DNA of 64,000 nucleotides from Massariosphaeria phaeospora. Lineage: Eukaryota; Ascomycota; Dothideomycetes; Pleosporales. Both the position numbers and the translations under genes were made by a program. Under the pieces are notes generated by a model, which was given only the letters and a program-made list of their open reading frames with translations, did not search any database and had not been told where the DNA came from. Each line of letters begins with the position of its first letter. Within the stretch, counting starts at the first letter, position 1. The stretch covers positions 248,001 to 312,000 of the forward strand of contig JAADJZ010000011.1 in NCBI GenBank assembly GCA_011032825.1, written 5' to 3'. This document shows, in pieces, positions 44,752 to 56,954 of the stretch.

Positions 44752-46600
44752 ACGTAAAGCACTAGCGAACTCGACAGACTAGTGAACTCGACAAAATTTG
44801 CCAAGACTACTACCTCCTTTATCAACGCGATATGTTTTAACTAACTAACGCGTTATTACACTAACACAAAAGAAAACTTCAGCTTGCTCTTAAAGCTTAT
44901 AATTTCGGCTAATTCTAAAGCTATTAAGCTGCTGCTAGTGCTTTTAACGTTAAACACTATACTCTCTCTAAACGCACTAGAGAAATTCTATTTCGAGCTT
45001 AAACACAACTTACATCTTTAAAGCTTACTACAACTAAAAAGCAAACAATTATTCAATATATTCTCAACTTTAATTCGCGAGAATTTGCTTCTCGGCTGTT
45101 TGAGGTAGGAGATATAGAAAATAAACTAGTAGCTAGGCAGAGTAGAGAGCTAGTAGGCAAGAACTAGGCTAAGAAATTTGTAACGCGTTTAAGCAAGCTT
45201 AAGATAGCTTTTAATTAAGCAAAGAACTAGCAAAGAATACAACAAGAAAATTCTAAAGTAATTAGCGCGTAGTTTAAGCTTGTTAAGAATACCAAAGCTA
45301 AGTACAGCATCTAGAATAATAATATACACAACTTTAACAAAACTAGCTTCTAGATAGGTGTTATTAAGTCTATGAAAATTGTTACAGGCTCTCAAAAACG
45401 TACTCAACCTAATCTTATCCAGCCAAGCGATTAAGAGTAGGTAATAGTTATCTAGAACATCTGCGCCGCAAAGTACGCGATCTTGCTATTTATTATCTAC
45501 AAAGAGCGCGTTTACATTTTAGCATAGTACGAGAAAAACTTTATACCTAGCAATTAAAAGCTTTTAGTCTTTAAGAACAGCTAGACAAATAACGCTTTTA
45601 GTTTTAAATAGTTAAAGCATTTTAACGCGCATACAAAAGCGCGTTAGGTAGAAAAGTATTAGCTACTTATTTTAGACGGCTATAAGAGCTACTAATCTCA
45701 AGATTTCAAAAACTATTGCTTTAAGTACAAGATTTTTACGCTTTGCATGCTAGCTTATTTATTTTATATTCTCTAGCTGCTAGATGTAGTCTGCTTTTCG
45801 CTGCTAAAGCTAAAGTACTCTCAACGCGTTTGAGACTTAGCGCGCCAGCGCGTTTTCTATATTAACAAGAAAAGCTTTCTGCTAGCTTTTAGAAACGCGT
45901 TTTTTGAGGTATTTACAACAAAGAACTGCAAGAAAGCTTTTGAGGTTTTAAAGCTAGTTTCTATCAACGCGCAGGTAGTTTTTAATTGTCTTAAAGTACG
46001 GCTGTGTACCTTGCTACTACTTCTCGCACTAGAAACGCCGTAGCAGTCAAAGACTCCAAGCAATACGCTTGAATTTGAATCGCAATCAAAGCTTATTACT
46101 ACTAAGCTTAGTTCCTCTTTATTATCTCTAAAGAATAGAGTTAATTAGCTTGTCAAAGAGTTCTACTAGATAGCCTATTAGGTTGAGCTAATGCGCAATC
46201 AAATTTCTAGCCTTAAAAAGACTATTGAAGAAGCAACAAAAAGAAAATTACAAAAACAAAAGCGGATTCAGATAAGTAGCACAATAGAGTATAGTAATAG
46301 ATTAGCGCAAGTAGCTGCTAAAGCGTCTACAGCACTTTAGCTATTAAAGAAAGCGCGTAGTAGAAAGAGTTAAGAAAGAGCACAACTAGCTCTACGGCGC
46401 TGTAAAAACTGTAGTAATACAAGGCACAATGCCCGAACCTGCTAAAAAAATACAAAAAAAGCTTTTAAATCTAAAGCTAGCACGACGTACGTAGGTTTCT
46501 TGTTTGATAGCAATTAATTTAATGTTCTTTAAGATAAGTTGGTTGTGCTAAGATATTTTGTCGAGTTTACTAGTTTGTTGAGTTCGCTAGTACTTTACGT
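44752..46600 (+). mobile_element. pogo/Fot1-like transposon P6 (1849 bp)
   Basis: Inverted termini ACGTAAAG(C/T)ACTAGCGAACT with CTAG(C/T)GAACTCGACA boxes 17 nt apart. TA duplications at 44750-44751 and 46601-46602. Best preserved of the ACGT-class elements in frame. Its left TA lies 12 bp from the end of the neighbouring MITE. Confidence 0.93.
44832..46517 (+). pseudogene. pogo/Fot1 transposase of P6
   Basis: 562-codon register from ATG (44832) to TAA (46515-46517), with no net indel. The N-terminal part has LQLALKAYNFGQFQSYQAAA, then FNIFSTLIREFASRLFEVGD (HTH region), and VGKNQAKKFVTRLSKLK. The DDE core has a CAAKYAILLFIIYKERVY stretch, FKQLKHFNAHTKARQV, LLILDGYKSYQSQDF (Asp kept, His to Tyr) and LQLLDVVCFSLLKLKYS. 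C-terminal knuckle CKNCSNTRHNARTC (46405-46446), then STTYVGFLFDSN. A coiled-coil-like segment near 46090-46260 may mediate dimerisation. Only stop codons break it. The minus-strand stretches at 45189-45407 and 45857-46063 are shadows. Confidence 0.92.
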
Positions 46601-46602
46601 TA

Positions 46603-49260
46603 GCTAATACATAGATATAGTAGTTAATCTAGTTGCAGCGCTTATTTAATATATTCAGACTAACGTACCTGTCTAAGCTCTCTATACAAAGAGCAAATTT
46701 AAAAAAAGCTTTTTTATTGCGAAAGCAGTTCGCGCCTATAAGAAAAAGCGCAGAGTTAGTTTTATTAATACGCAGAACTTTATTATAAAAAACTAACTTA
46801 CTATTGCTAACTACTTAGTGTTTTACACAAACTTATAGATATCTATAACTATAATTACTAACCTAACATATACTATATTACAATGCAATTAGAATATTAT
46901 CGCTTGCATAATTAATGCTTATTTCTAATTTTATTGTAATACATAATTTAGAGCAGTACGCGCTACAACCTACTAAGTTATTTAATAAATTTTTTTTTTT
47001 GCCTATTAGTGTATTTAGTTAACGTAAACTAAGCTGCTTAAAGATACTAAGCTTACTATTGCGCCTATATATAAGAAAGTTTAGAACTTTTAAAATAGTA
47101 TAATTATAAAATAGAAAGCTTCTATTTTAGGCAGAAAAAGAAAGCTGCTAGTATTCGCTACTTACGCTAGCGAATAGGTAGAGAGTACTTATTAATAAGT
47201 ATAAGTTAAGTTATAGGTCGCACAGACCTTAGGTTAAAGTTAAGTTAGAGTTAACCTAGCGTAGGTAGAAGTTGAGTTAGAGTAGTCAAAGCTCTAGGTT
47301 GAAAGTTAGGTTAGAGTTACCTAAATAGTTAAGAAACTGTAATAAATAAATGTGATAAATATACATAGAAAACTTAATATTAATATAAGTTGTAAATATT
47401 ATGTAAGACCTAACTAAAACCTTAAGCTTTAACTACTCTAACTCAACTCCAACTCAAGCTGCTTAGTAACTAGCGCGGGTTAAAGCTAGAGTTGAGTTAA
47501 AGTCTAACGTAAGCTAACTCAACTCTAACTTAACCTCTACCTATTTACCAGCTTACCGCTACTATTCTAGATAAGTAGATAAAGCTAAATAAATACTTAA
47601 TTTATAAGAAAACTAGCTTTATATAGAGCACTTTTATAAACCTAAAAGAAATTAACTTAGCTCTAGATTCTACAATAGTACTTATCTAGCAAATAGAGAA
47701 GTTTCTAGCTAAATTATTTTTAGCGCAACTAACTAGCAGCTTTCTAATACAAGGCCTGCAAAGCAACATTAGTTGCTTACTTTATTTTTCTTAAAGCTCT
47801 ACTAATAGCACTATTGTTAAAAGTATAAAAAATATAAGTATTGTCTTAACTACAAAACTTAAGTAAACTAATTAAGTCGCGCAGTAAAGCGCTGTATAGA
47901 AGCTAAAAGTAAAATAAAATCTACGCAGCTAAGAATAAAAGCTAATACTACTAGCACTAACTATGTTTAATAACTAAGCTGCGCTGCTAGCTGTTAAAGC
48001 AACTACGTGCAAAGTAAAAAAAAAAAGCCTATTTAGCTAAAAGCTCTAAGTACTAGGTAGAAGCTTAACTAAAAAATAATTAATAACTTTAAAATAGGTT
48101 GCGCGATTTTAAAAAATAATGCTTGCGCTAAAAAGCTTTGCAAATACTTAAATAAAAAATTTAACCTAATTTATACCTTGCTAACACTTAACCTAAAAAG
48201 AAAAAGTATAATTCTAAAAGTATGCGCTATTCTAAATCTCTAGTATACTGCTAAGTTTCTAAATTTCTTTACTTTAGCTATTTGCTACAAGCATATGCAG
48301 TGCGTTGATATGTTTATTAGCTTGCAAGTACATAGTCTTAACTAATTTACTATAAAAAAAATTCTTACTATTTTGTATTTTAACTAAAAGAGTATTGTAG
48401 CTATAAAAAACAGCGCTGCTCTTTACATCGTTTAGTAAAAATAAGCTTAAATCTATTTTAATTACGCAGATTTTAAGACCTATAAGTTCTTTCTAAATTA
48501 GCGCTAGCAGAATATTAACTAGGACTTAATTACTAAGCGCTTGCGTTAGAAAGAGAAAGTAGCAAAGTTTAAAAAAGTTAGCATAATCTAAGTGCAGGTT
48601 TTTACATAGATATTTAAAGACCTAAAAATAATGCAAATCTTTAATAAAAATATTAATATATACCTGCACTATATGCGCTAAATTAATAAAAAAAACTTAA
48701 AGTAGTTACGAGTAATGTATTACTTGCTTATTTAACAACTTATTTAAACTAACTTGCGCTATTAGTCTCTTTATGTAGTTCTTTACTAGAAAACTAACTT
48801 TATTTTATACTTATACTATGCGAAATTCGCGAAGCTTAAAAATGAAATAGTATTTAAATATATCATTCTAGATATTGCTAACGCGGTTTTAACTAAATAA
48901 AGCGTAGACTTTATCTAAGAAACATTCTCTACTAACTTAAGAAAAATGTTAATATCTTTTTTAAAGCTTACGATGCTAACGTTGCGTTTATTAACGCTAT
49001 TACTACTTTGCTTAAAAACTACAACAGCTCTCTAAAATTCTACTAGCTCGCAAATAGCAATGCTAAAAATATTAATACTTAAAGTATTAAGACTAAAGAC
49101 AGCTTAGTGCTTAGTAACTACCTAGACAACCTTTTAGAGAACGAAATCTAGAAAGAAAGTTTACTTTTAGCTAGGCACAATAGCAACAACCTAGGTAATA
49201 ACAATAGTAACAATAATAATAAAAACAAGAATAGCACTATCTACAAATAAGAAAGTGCAA
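46603..49260 (+). other. Unrecognised protein-coding relic, carrying a MITE
   Basis: After P6 the plus strand has long stop-broken frames with protein-like composition: a basic stretch near 46690-46770 (KAVRAYKKKRRVSFI) continues to 47154, is split by the hAT-like MITE, then resumes (LNKYLIYKKTSFIQSTF). Towards 49000-49250 one frame reads FINAITTLLKNYNSSLKFYQ and ends in an Asn/Ser-rich tail (GNNNSNNNNKNKNST). I cannot assign a family. It could be a degenerated retroelement gag/pol of another type, or a mutated host gene. No LTR or TIR is visible around it. Confidence 0.4.
47163..47555 (-). mobile_element. hAT-like MITE, copy 2 (393 bp)
   Basis: Flanked by 8 bp differing once by C/T: TCGCTACT (47155-47162) and CCGCTACT (47556-47563). 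Termini TACGCTAGCGAAT and ATTTACCAGCTTA. Same length and internal order as copy 3. GGG words are mostly mutated to GAG or AAG. Confidence 0.9.
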
Positions 49261-50044
49261 GTAAGTAGCATAGTTTAGTTTAGCGTAGTTAAAGCTCTAG
49301 TTTTGTTTTAGTATTTTTCTTCTAGTTAATTAATTAATTAATTGCTTTTCTTTTTCTTTTCTATTTGTTTGGGATAAGAATTAGCTTATTAGCCTAGAGT
49401 CTCTATGCAGCGTGTACTTAATATTTTAAATTAAGTTTTAAAGTTTAATAGAGCTAAACTTAAAGTAGAGATAGTATATACTAGTAGAAACATAGTATGT
49501 AAGCTATAGCTTATAGCGCTTAGTTATTCTTTTAGTAGCTTTATAATACAAAAGCGCTTTAGCTTTTATATTTTATTAGCACTTACTTTTAGCAGCTTCT
49601 AGCATAGGCTTTACAAGTACCTATTGCTACCTACGTAAAATAATAGTTACAATTGAAAGCTATTCTGCTTTATATCTTAATCTCTTTTCGAATTTTTTTT
49701 CTTTATTCTAAGTGTTGCTACTTTCTACTACTAGATGCTCCAACTAACGAAGAATACTCTTAATACTTTACTTACAACTACACAGTATATTTATATAGAA
49801 AAAACAAATTGCTATCTTAGTAGCAATTCTGTGCAAAGTATTCTTAAGAAACTTGTACGTAACTAGTCTAACCTATTGTAGCCTATAATAGCTATTAATT
49901 AGAAGAAAATAACTACGTTAGGCTACTTAGCTTTACACGTAGCTTATATATAAGTAAAGCGCTATAACTAAGCAAAAAGTAAAGCAAAGCTATAGCCTAT
50001 AACAGCTAGCTATACTAATAACTTTTAGCTATACTTTTACTTTT
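49261..50044. other. Unassigned A+T-rich stretch
   Basis: Contains a short TTAA run near 49327-49342 and a pyrimidine-rich stretch (CTTTTTCTTTTCTATTTG near 49350). No frame or terminal repeat recognised. Confidence 0.45.
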
Positions 50045-50397
50045 ACTAATAACTAATAACTAAAGTAATAATTACTAGCTAACCTACTAATTACTAGCTA
50101 TACTAATAAATCCTAGCTATACTAATAACTACTAGCTATACTAATAACTACTAGCTATACTAATAAATACTAGCTAAACTAATAACTACTAGCTAATCTA
50201 ATAACTACTAGCTAATCTAATAACTACTAGCTAACCTAATAACTACTAGCTAACCTAATAACTACTAGCTAACCTAATAACTACTAGCTAAACTAATAAC
50301 TTCTAGATATATTTCTATTAAAAATAATAATTACTAACGTTAGGTAAAGTAATAACTACTAGCTATACTTATATCTACTAGCTATACTAATAATTAC
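50045..50397. repeat. 19-bp minisatellite
   Basis: About fourteen tandem copies of the unit AACTACTAGCTAACCTAAT and close variants (AACCTA, ATACTA, AAACTA, AATCTA forms). It is regular from about 50065 to 50315, then interrupted, with scattered units to 50397. The last unit runs into the TA of the adjacent pogo terminus. The variants differ mainly by C/T and A/G. Confidence 0.88.
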
Positions 50398-51044
50398 TAA
50401 CGTACCTAACGAGTTAGCGAGCTACACGAGTTAGAGAAACACTTTTGCTAAGCTCTTACCAAAACTACTTTTATTCTAGCGCAAAACAGCTTACTTTAGC
50501 CTTGTATAGTATAATACAATATAAAATATTATTTAAAGTTTACTTTTACTAGTTGCTTACACGTACGCGCGTTATGCCTAGTTTAATTCCATCGCCCGCA
50601 GCGCTTTTAAGTTAGCTTACTTTCTTTAGCGCGCACTTGCTTTTTTTTATTACTACGCGCTTTAAAGTCCTTAAGAGCAGCTAAACTAGCTTTATTCTCA
50701 ACTATTTAGGTTTTTTCTGCTTAAACTTGCTTTTTTTTATGCGTTCTACGCTGCGTAGCAGCTTTATTTGCTACTTAAAGCTTTGCGATTTTCTTTTGCG
50801 CTAACACTAGCTTATGCGCGATAATTGCTGCTTCTTTGAAAACTTTTTTAAAAGCTTTTACTATAGACGTTGGTAAGCTATTTATATACTTTTAAATTCT
50901 TGCTTTTACAAGCGTTAATTACGACTTTAGTTTAAATATTGCTTAAAGTTTGCAACTGCTAGAGCTTATTGTTAGTAAGTAGTAGTAGTAATAGAGTACG
51001 CAACTAGATGTCAAAAGCTGTTATAACTTGTTTTAGGTTAAATA

Positions 51045-51331
51045 TGAAAGAGAATCGCCAAAGATAGCTAGTTTCAATGTAGAATATAACAAATTCGATA
51101 GAGTTTATCTACAGCGCGAACAAAAGAGCTCTATATACTTTATAGTTAGTTAGCTTCTAGAGCACCTGCGAAGCGCTTTTGAAAGCTATGTAAAAACTTA
51201 ATACCGCAAAGCTTTCGTTAACTAAAAACTAGCGAGGCTTTTTTAGGTATCGTCGAAGCTGTTACGTACAGCGTTAATAGCTACCAAAGTCCTACGACCA
51301 AGGCTTTTTATTAAGCTTCTAGCCTATTACA
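51045..51331 (-). repeat. 3' LTR of element H
   Basis: 287 bp. On the minus strand it starts TGTAATAG and ends CTTTCA. The purine-rich tract ACAAAAAAAAGCTTA lies just upstream on the minus strand (51332-51346). Confidence 0.92.
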
Positions 51332-51399
51332 TAAGCTTTTTTTTGTAACCTGTAGTAAAAGCAGTTTTCTTTGTGTCGTTATTAGCGATATTTTTAGAA

Positions 51400-54300
51400 A
51401 GCTCGCTTTCGTTCTAGCGTCCTTTCTAAAGGCGTGCTGTTTTGAAAGTTTTTTAGCAATTTCCTATCGGCGTTCTAGTAGGCTGCCGAAAATTCTTGCT
51501 AGGTAGATAAAGCTTTTGTGTTTTCGAGTTCTAGCGCTAGTTCTTATGTAAGCTAGTTATAGCTAGTCCATTTGACCTAATATTTTAGCTTTCGGCTTTT
51601 TCTAACTTTCTTCTAGCGCTCGCTAGTAATGCGCTTGACTAGCTATTTCTGCTCGCTTTCTACGGTAACGCTTCTTAGGCGCTAATTGAATACTAGCTAG
51701 CTCTTCAAGAGATTGTCTGCTGCGAGTCTAAGCCTATTTATTGAAAATGTTGAATTTATCTCTAGTAGAGTATTCAAAACGATATTGCCTAGGAATTTAA
51801 CTTCTAGGACTGTATACTTGCTATTTTTCTAGTTAAGTTTCTTACTTAGGCGCTTATTAGAGATGTGTTTGCTATACTGCAACTAGACTTTGTTCTCTAC
51901 TCGAAGCAAAGGCGCCTTTTTTTTATGTCAATTTGCTTATTTTTTCTGCTTCTGTTGAGCCTCCGCCATAGCGGCTTGCGCGAAGTTAATAACTTCTTTT
52001 ATTTTTTTAGCTATTTTCGCTGCGCTTCGCTTGAGGTCTAGAGTTGCCTAGTAAAGCGTGTCCGCTTTTTTCTCTACTTGAAGCTAAATTAAGTCTATCT
52101 CATAGCTATGCTGCAGAAAGAAAAGGCTTACTTTTGTCGACACTACTTCTTGTTCTTGAATTGCAATTTGTACGATAGAGCATAGCTGCGCTTAGTTCTT
52201 TTAGTTCTAGTTCACAAACAGTCTTAAAACAGTTTTAATTGTTAAATTTGCTTTTTCTATAGCTTCGTTGGTTTTTGAGTGAAAAGCTATAGATAGCTGC
52301 TTTACAATTCCAAGCTCTTTGCAAAGCGTTTTCTAGAATTTACTTACAAATTGTGCTTTTTGGTTAGAAACAATAGCGTTAAAGAGCTAGTAGTAGGCTA
52401 CTACTCTTTCGATAAATACTTTTGCTACAGTTACTGCGTTAATTTTCGCTATAGAGATTAAGATTATATTCTTGCTTAATTAGTTTGTAATAACTAGTAG
52501 GTTTGTACATTCGTTGCTTTCTAGCAGGTTTGTAATAAAATCTATAAACAATTCTTTTTAAATTCTATTCAGAACAGGGAGCGAGCGAAGAAAGCTACTT
52601 TTTATTTTCTACTATAGTTTCGCTCGTCTACACGCATCGCAGTTGGCAATGTACTATTAAATGTCCGAGCTTATCTCTAGCTAGAAGAAATCTCTTTTGA
52701 GAATATTGTAAGTGTTTTTCTTGCTAAAGTGCTTTGCGATAGGTAAGTTATAAGCTCTGAAAATCAATCTAGTGCGCAGTTGATACGTTTTTGGCACTTA
52801 TTTTCTTTTTTAGTAGAGAAGCGCGTTGTTTTCGACAGCGCAATTTGCTAAAAACGCTTTTAATTAAAAGCCCAAAAGAAACTTCCTACAAGTACTTTTT
52901 TTAGTTTAACTTTTTTTAGTTTAACTTTTTTTACGGCCTCTAAGGCTTCCTAGTACAAATTGTTTTTTTAAACTTCTCTATTCTATAGTTTATCTAAGAA
53001 CAGCTTCTTTGCATTATTTTTCAAATCGTTCTTTGTACTATAGAGCGGGAACGCGCGAATTACGCCTAGAGTTTTTTCTGTAATGTTATTTTTATTTAAC
53101 ACACTAGTCGGTTTGAGAAGTTAGAATTTGCGGCTTTTTAGCCGGTTATCGTTTTGGTCTTAAAAGAAATCTTGCTTTTTTCGTAAAAAAGCGTTTGCTT
53201 TTCTATTAGCTGCTCTAGGGCGGTATACAAACTCTAGGTTGTATTTAGAAAAAATGTTCGCCTAGCGAACATGTTGCTTTGTTAGTAACCTCGCTGTAGT
53301 AAAGTACAGAAAGTTCTTGTAATTAGTGTAAATCGTAATCTTCGGCACTAATTTAGTAATGCATTTAATTACTACTAATAATTTCTTGTTGTAAATAGTG
53401 TAGTTGGATTCTGCAAGTAACATTTTGGCAAAGTAGTAGGCTACTACTCGCTACAAGTTGTTCTTTGCTTTTTAAAAAAGCGCTTCTTTAGTAGCTATTC
53501 CTAAAGCGTTCGCTTCGATAGCAATTTTCAAATCAAGGTTAAAATAAGCTAATAACGGCTTAGATATAAACTCTTTTTTAAGCGTGTTAAACGCTTCCTG
53601 TTGTTTAAGCTCTTAACAAAATTTAACGCTTTTTCTTGTTAACTCTGTTAGTAGAGAAACAATTGCAGAAAAGGCGCGAATAAACTGCTAGTAAAAGTTT
53701 GCAAAACCAACGAAGCTCCGCACTTTTTTAACTAAAGCTGAAGCTTTTTATTCAAAAATCGCGCGAACTTTTTTTAGATCTATGCTAATTCTTTTGCCTA
53801 CTTCGATAATAAAACTAAAGTATTTAGTTTTAGTTACTTCAAACTTGCATTTCTTAATATCAAGTTGTAACCTCGCTTTTTTTAACTTGTTAACAACTTT
53901 TTTAACACGTTGCTAGTAGTTCTTTTAAGAACTTTTAAAGTAGATAAGTACATTATTTAAGTATGCAAAAGCGTCGACGTTAATGTAATTACGCAAAGTG
54001 TAGTTAATAAATTGCTAGAACGTACTCGAAGCGTTAGCAAAGCTAAATAGGCAAACTATTTATTCGTACAATTTAAATCTTATACGGAAAGCTGTTTTCT
54101 ACTTATTTTCTTTAGCAATTTAGACTTTGTAAAAGGCCTAGATAACGTCTAGCTTAGTAAACTATTTGGCCTAGCTAATTTGATTTAGAGTTTTGTAAAT
54201 TAAGGGCAGCGAGTATTAGTTCTTTTTCGTAATAGCGTTGAGCGCCTAATAGTCTACGCAAAAGCGTAGCTCTCTACTAGGTTTCTTTGCAAACAACACT

Positions 54301-56540
54301 AGCGCTTTAGCCTAAAAGCAACTTACTCTAATAAACCTGCGATCTAAATGCGCGGTAAGCTGCTTTTGCAAAACTAATAGTTTGTTTTTAAACATGTTAT
54401 ACAAAGGTTTCTATAAGACCTCTACTTTCTTTTCGTTCTTTCTAATTAGTTTAATGCCGTGGTTTATTATGCTTTGGTAGAAAGATAATTTGTTAGCCTT
54501 AGATTGCATAAACGCTGTATACTAATCTTTTATCTAGTTAAGCAGCGTTAGGCGTAGGTTAACTACTACTTTAGTCTAAAAAGCTTTCTAGATGTCCGCT
54601 ATAAACGCGGCGAAAATCTTAACGCTAAAGTTCTTTTTCTTAAACTGCTGCATTATTATTCTAAACGCAGCTGCGAACACTTGCCGGAGCTTTTATTTAG
54701 GCTTTTTTCTTTCCTAGCTTCGCACGCGTGTTCTAGTCGAATAAATAAAAATCGATTTTTTCGCCAAAGCTAGCGTTACTTGGCTTCCGTTTATCTATAG
54801 GCACTCTAGAATAATATCGTATTTGTTATCCTTAGTTATAACGTACGCTTAAACTATTTGTTCGTACTTTTCTAGGTTTATTGTAAACTAAGCGGCTTTT
54901 GTAACTTTAACAACTTGTTCGCCAATGCCTACTACAGATCTTTCTTTTACTAAAATACGCAAAAAACGGTTTTTTTTACAAAACTTTTTACTAACAAGAC
55001 TATAAGTAGTGCACCTAGAGTCGAGCATTGCTAAAGCGAAAATAGATTGATTAATAATTGCATGTACTGTAAGTAGTTTTCTATCCAGCCAGCGCTAGCA
55101 GAACTTTAGAAACTTATTTAATAAAAAAACCGTGTCTTTTTTTTACTACTTTTAACCGCGCTTTTGGTTAAGAGTGTCTAGTTTTCTAAGTCTTTAGACT
55201 CGAAGACTTTCTCAACTTTTGCCGTTGTTTTAACTAGTTTAGAAGTTGCTTTTTAAGTTGTCGCAGGCTTCTTTAAGGCTGCGAGCTCGCATCTATTAAA
55301 CATGTAAGTTGCTAAACCGCATTGAAAGCAAAAGTAATTCTTTTGTTGTTTCGTTATCTCTGCGTTGTCTGCCTATTTGGCTCGCTTTTTTTTCTTATTG
55401 TTAGTAGCCGCGCGGACTGCCTAGGTAGTAGCTTTAGTTGTTAGCTTCTAGTCTATAGCTTTCGTGTTGCTTATTAATTAATTTAGTACTATCTACTACT
55501 AGTTGTTTGCTTTCGCGCGGTTTAGATTTTTCTCAATCTAGGTAACTCGTTTTATAAAGTCTTAAAGTTGCTATGCTAAAAAACAATAACGCTAACTATT
55601 TTGTCCTGTAGATCGGCGCGAAGCCTTGCTTTGTACTAGTTTTTTAATGTAGCTACGTTGCTCGTTATTTTTGCGTCGTACGCAAAGCGCATGAATTTTT
55701 TATTGTACTCTTAAAGAGACATTTTTTTCTGCCTAAAAGCGAAGAGTTGGTTAAGCGCTTTCTGCGCTTGCATGTAGTTTTGGTAGTGCTCGTTAAAGTA
55801 CTTTTAGAACTCTTTTGCTGTTTCGTTACAGTATTTTTAATACTAGGCGAGTTTAGTAGTAGCTACTTGCTTTGTTAAGCAGTTGTAGATATAGCCGCAT
55901 AAGTTCTTAATTAGATTTTCGTTATTAAGCATTTTGTTCTCTACCTAGACTTTAAACTGTCTATAGTTTAACTTTGTTTTGTTGAACTAAGCTAGGTTAG
56001 GCATTTTGTTGCGCTTTGTAATTAGCGTAGAAGCTTTTAGAATACTAAGAAAAGTTGGCGGTGTTGCTAGCGCAGCTCTTTTTTTTTTTCTAGAGAATTC
56101 AAACCTAATTTTGCAGTATTTCGATAAGTGCCTGAACTCTCGCACTTTCGTTATTAACTAGCTGCTTAAAATTCGAAAGTTCTGCGAGAACTAGCTTTGC
56201 TACTAGTAGCTAATTGTTTGTTACTTTTTTGAGTAGTTCTATTACGAGTTTTGCAACGAATATTTTTATATATGTAGCTTCCGCCGCATTAAAACGAATT
56301 TCTTAAGTTTCTACATTAATTCTGTCGTTGTTTATTAGCTTTCGTAGAGCTTTTTTAATTGCTTCGCTGCTTTGGCTTTCGCTTTCTAGCCTGCGAGCTT
56401 CTACAACTAGCATCTAAATATACTCATCCTAGATGCTGTTTATTGTAGCAATTTAGTTTTGAAAACTTTTTTTGCTGCGTCGTAGGGTTTTTTGGAGGTT
56501 GCTTTTTACTTTCGAAAGTGTTGTACTCTTTAAAGATCTC
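51400..56540 (-). pseudogene. gag-pol relic of gypsy element H
   Basis: Minus strand. Gag at about 56500-55250, with helical segments and a zinc knuckle near 55340-55300 (CFQCGLATYMFNRC, His now Tyr). Protease region near 55020-54780 (LDSR-type start, then KYDIILECL). Reverse transcriptase at about 54330-53720: SRELRFCVDY.ALNAITKKN, and YLNN in place of YLDD near 53965. RNase H near 53550-53250 (LKIAIEANALGIATKEAL, YTIYNKKLLVVIKCI). Integrase from about 52760 to about 51400, with a basic C-terminal tail. Most breaks are stop codons in an otherwise readable frame. Relative order protease, RT, RNase H, integrase defines Ty3/gypsy. Confidence 0.92.
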
Positions 56541-56576
56541 ACGATCTTTACTGCGTAGAAATTAATCGAATTCAAA

Positions 56577-56863
56577 TAAAAGAGAATCGCCAAAGATAGC
56601 TAGTTCTAATGTAGAATATAATGAATTTAATAGAGTTTATCTACAGCGCGGACAGAAGAGCTTTATATACTTTATAGTTAGTTAGCTTTTAGAGCACCTG
56701 CGAAGCGCTTTTAGAAGCTATGTAAAAACTCAATACCGCAAAGCTTTCGTTAACTAGAAACTAGCGAGGTTTTTTTAGGTATCGTCGAAGCTGTTACGTA
56801 CAGCGTTAATAGCTACTAAAGTCCTACGACCGAGGCTTTCTATTAAGCTTCTAGCCTATTACA
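56577..56863 (-). repeat. 5' LTR of element H
   Basis: 287 bp, nearly identical to 51045-51331 with C/T and G/A differences. On the minus strand its terminal CA is now TA (TAAAAGAG on the plus strand at 56577). Confidence 0.92.
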
Positions 56864-56954
56864 AAATAGAACTAATCTAGCGCCTTGAAACTTTTTTTAG
56901 ATATTACTAAAAGTAATTGCAGCATTATAGGCGCGTATAAAGTATAGTAAAAAC

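Larger units (their letters stand above)
51045..56863 (-). mobile_element. Complete Ty3/gypsy element H (5819 bp)
   Basis: LTRs 51045-51331 and 56577-56863 (287 bp each), flanked by the exact 5-bp duplication AAATA (51040-51044 and 56864-56868). P3 at about 22370 (GGTTAAACAGAACC) is the empty site. On the minus strand the right LTR is the 5' one. Third gypsy family of the window. I do not recognise a chromodomain or an antisense ORF in it. Confidence 0.95.

Noticed and set aside
50045..50397. CRISPR-like array
   Set aside because: Units are contiguous 19-bp tandem repeats without unique spacers, in a eukaryotic repeat region.
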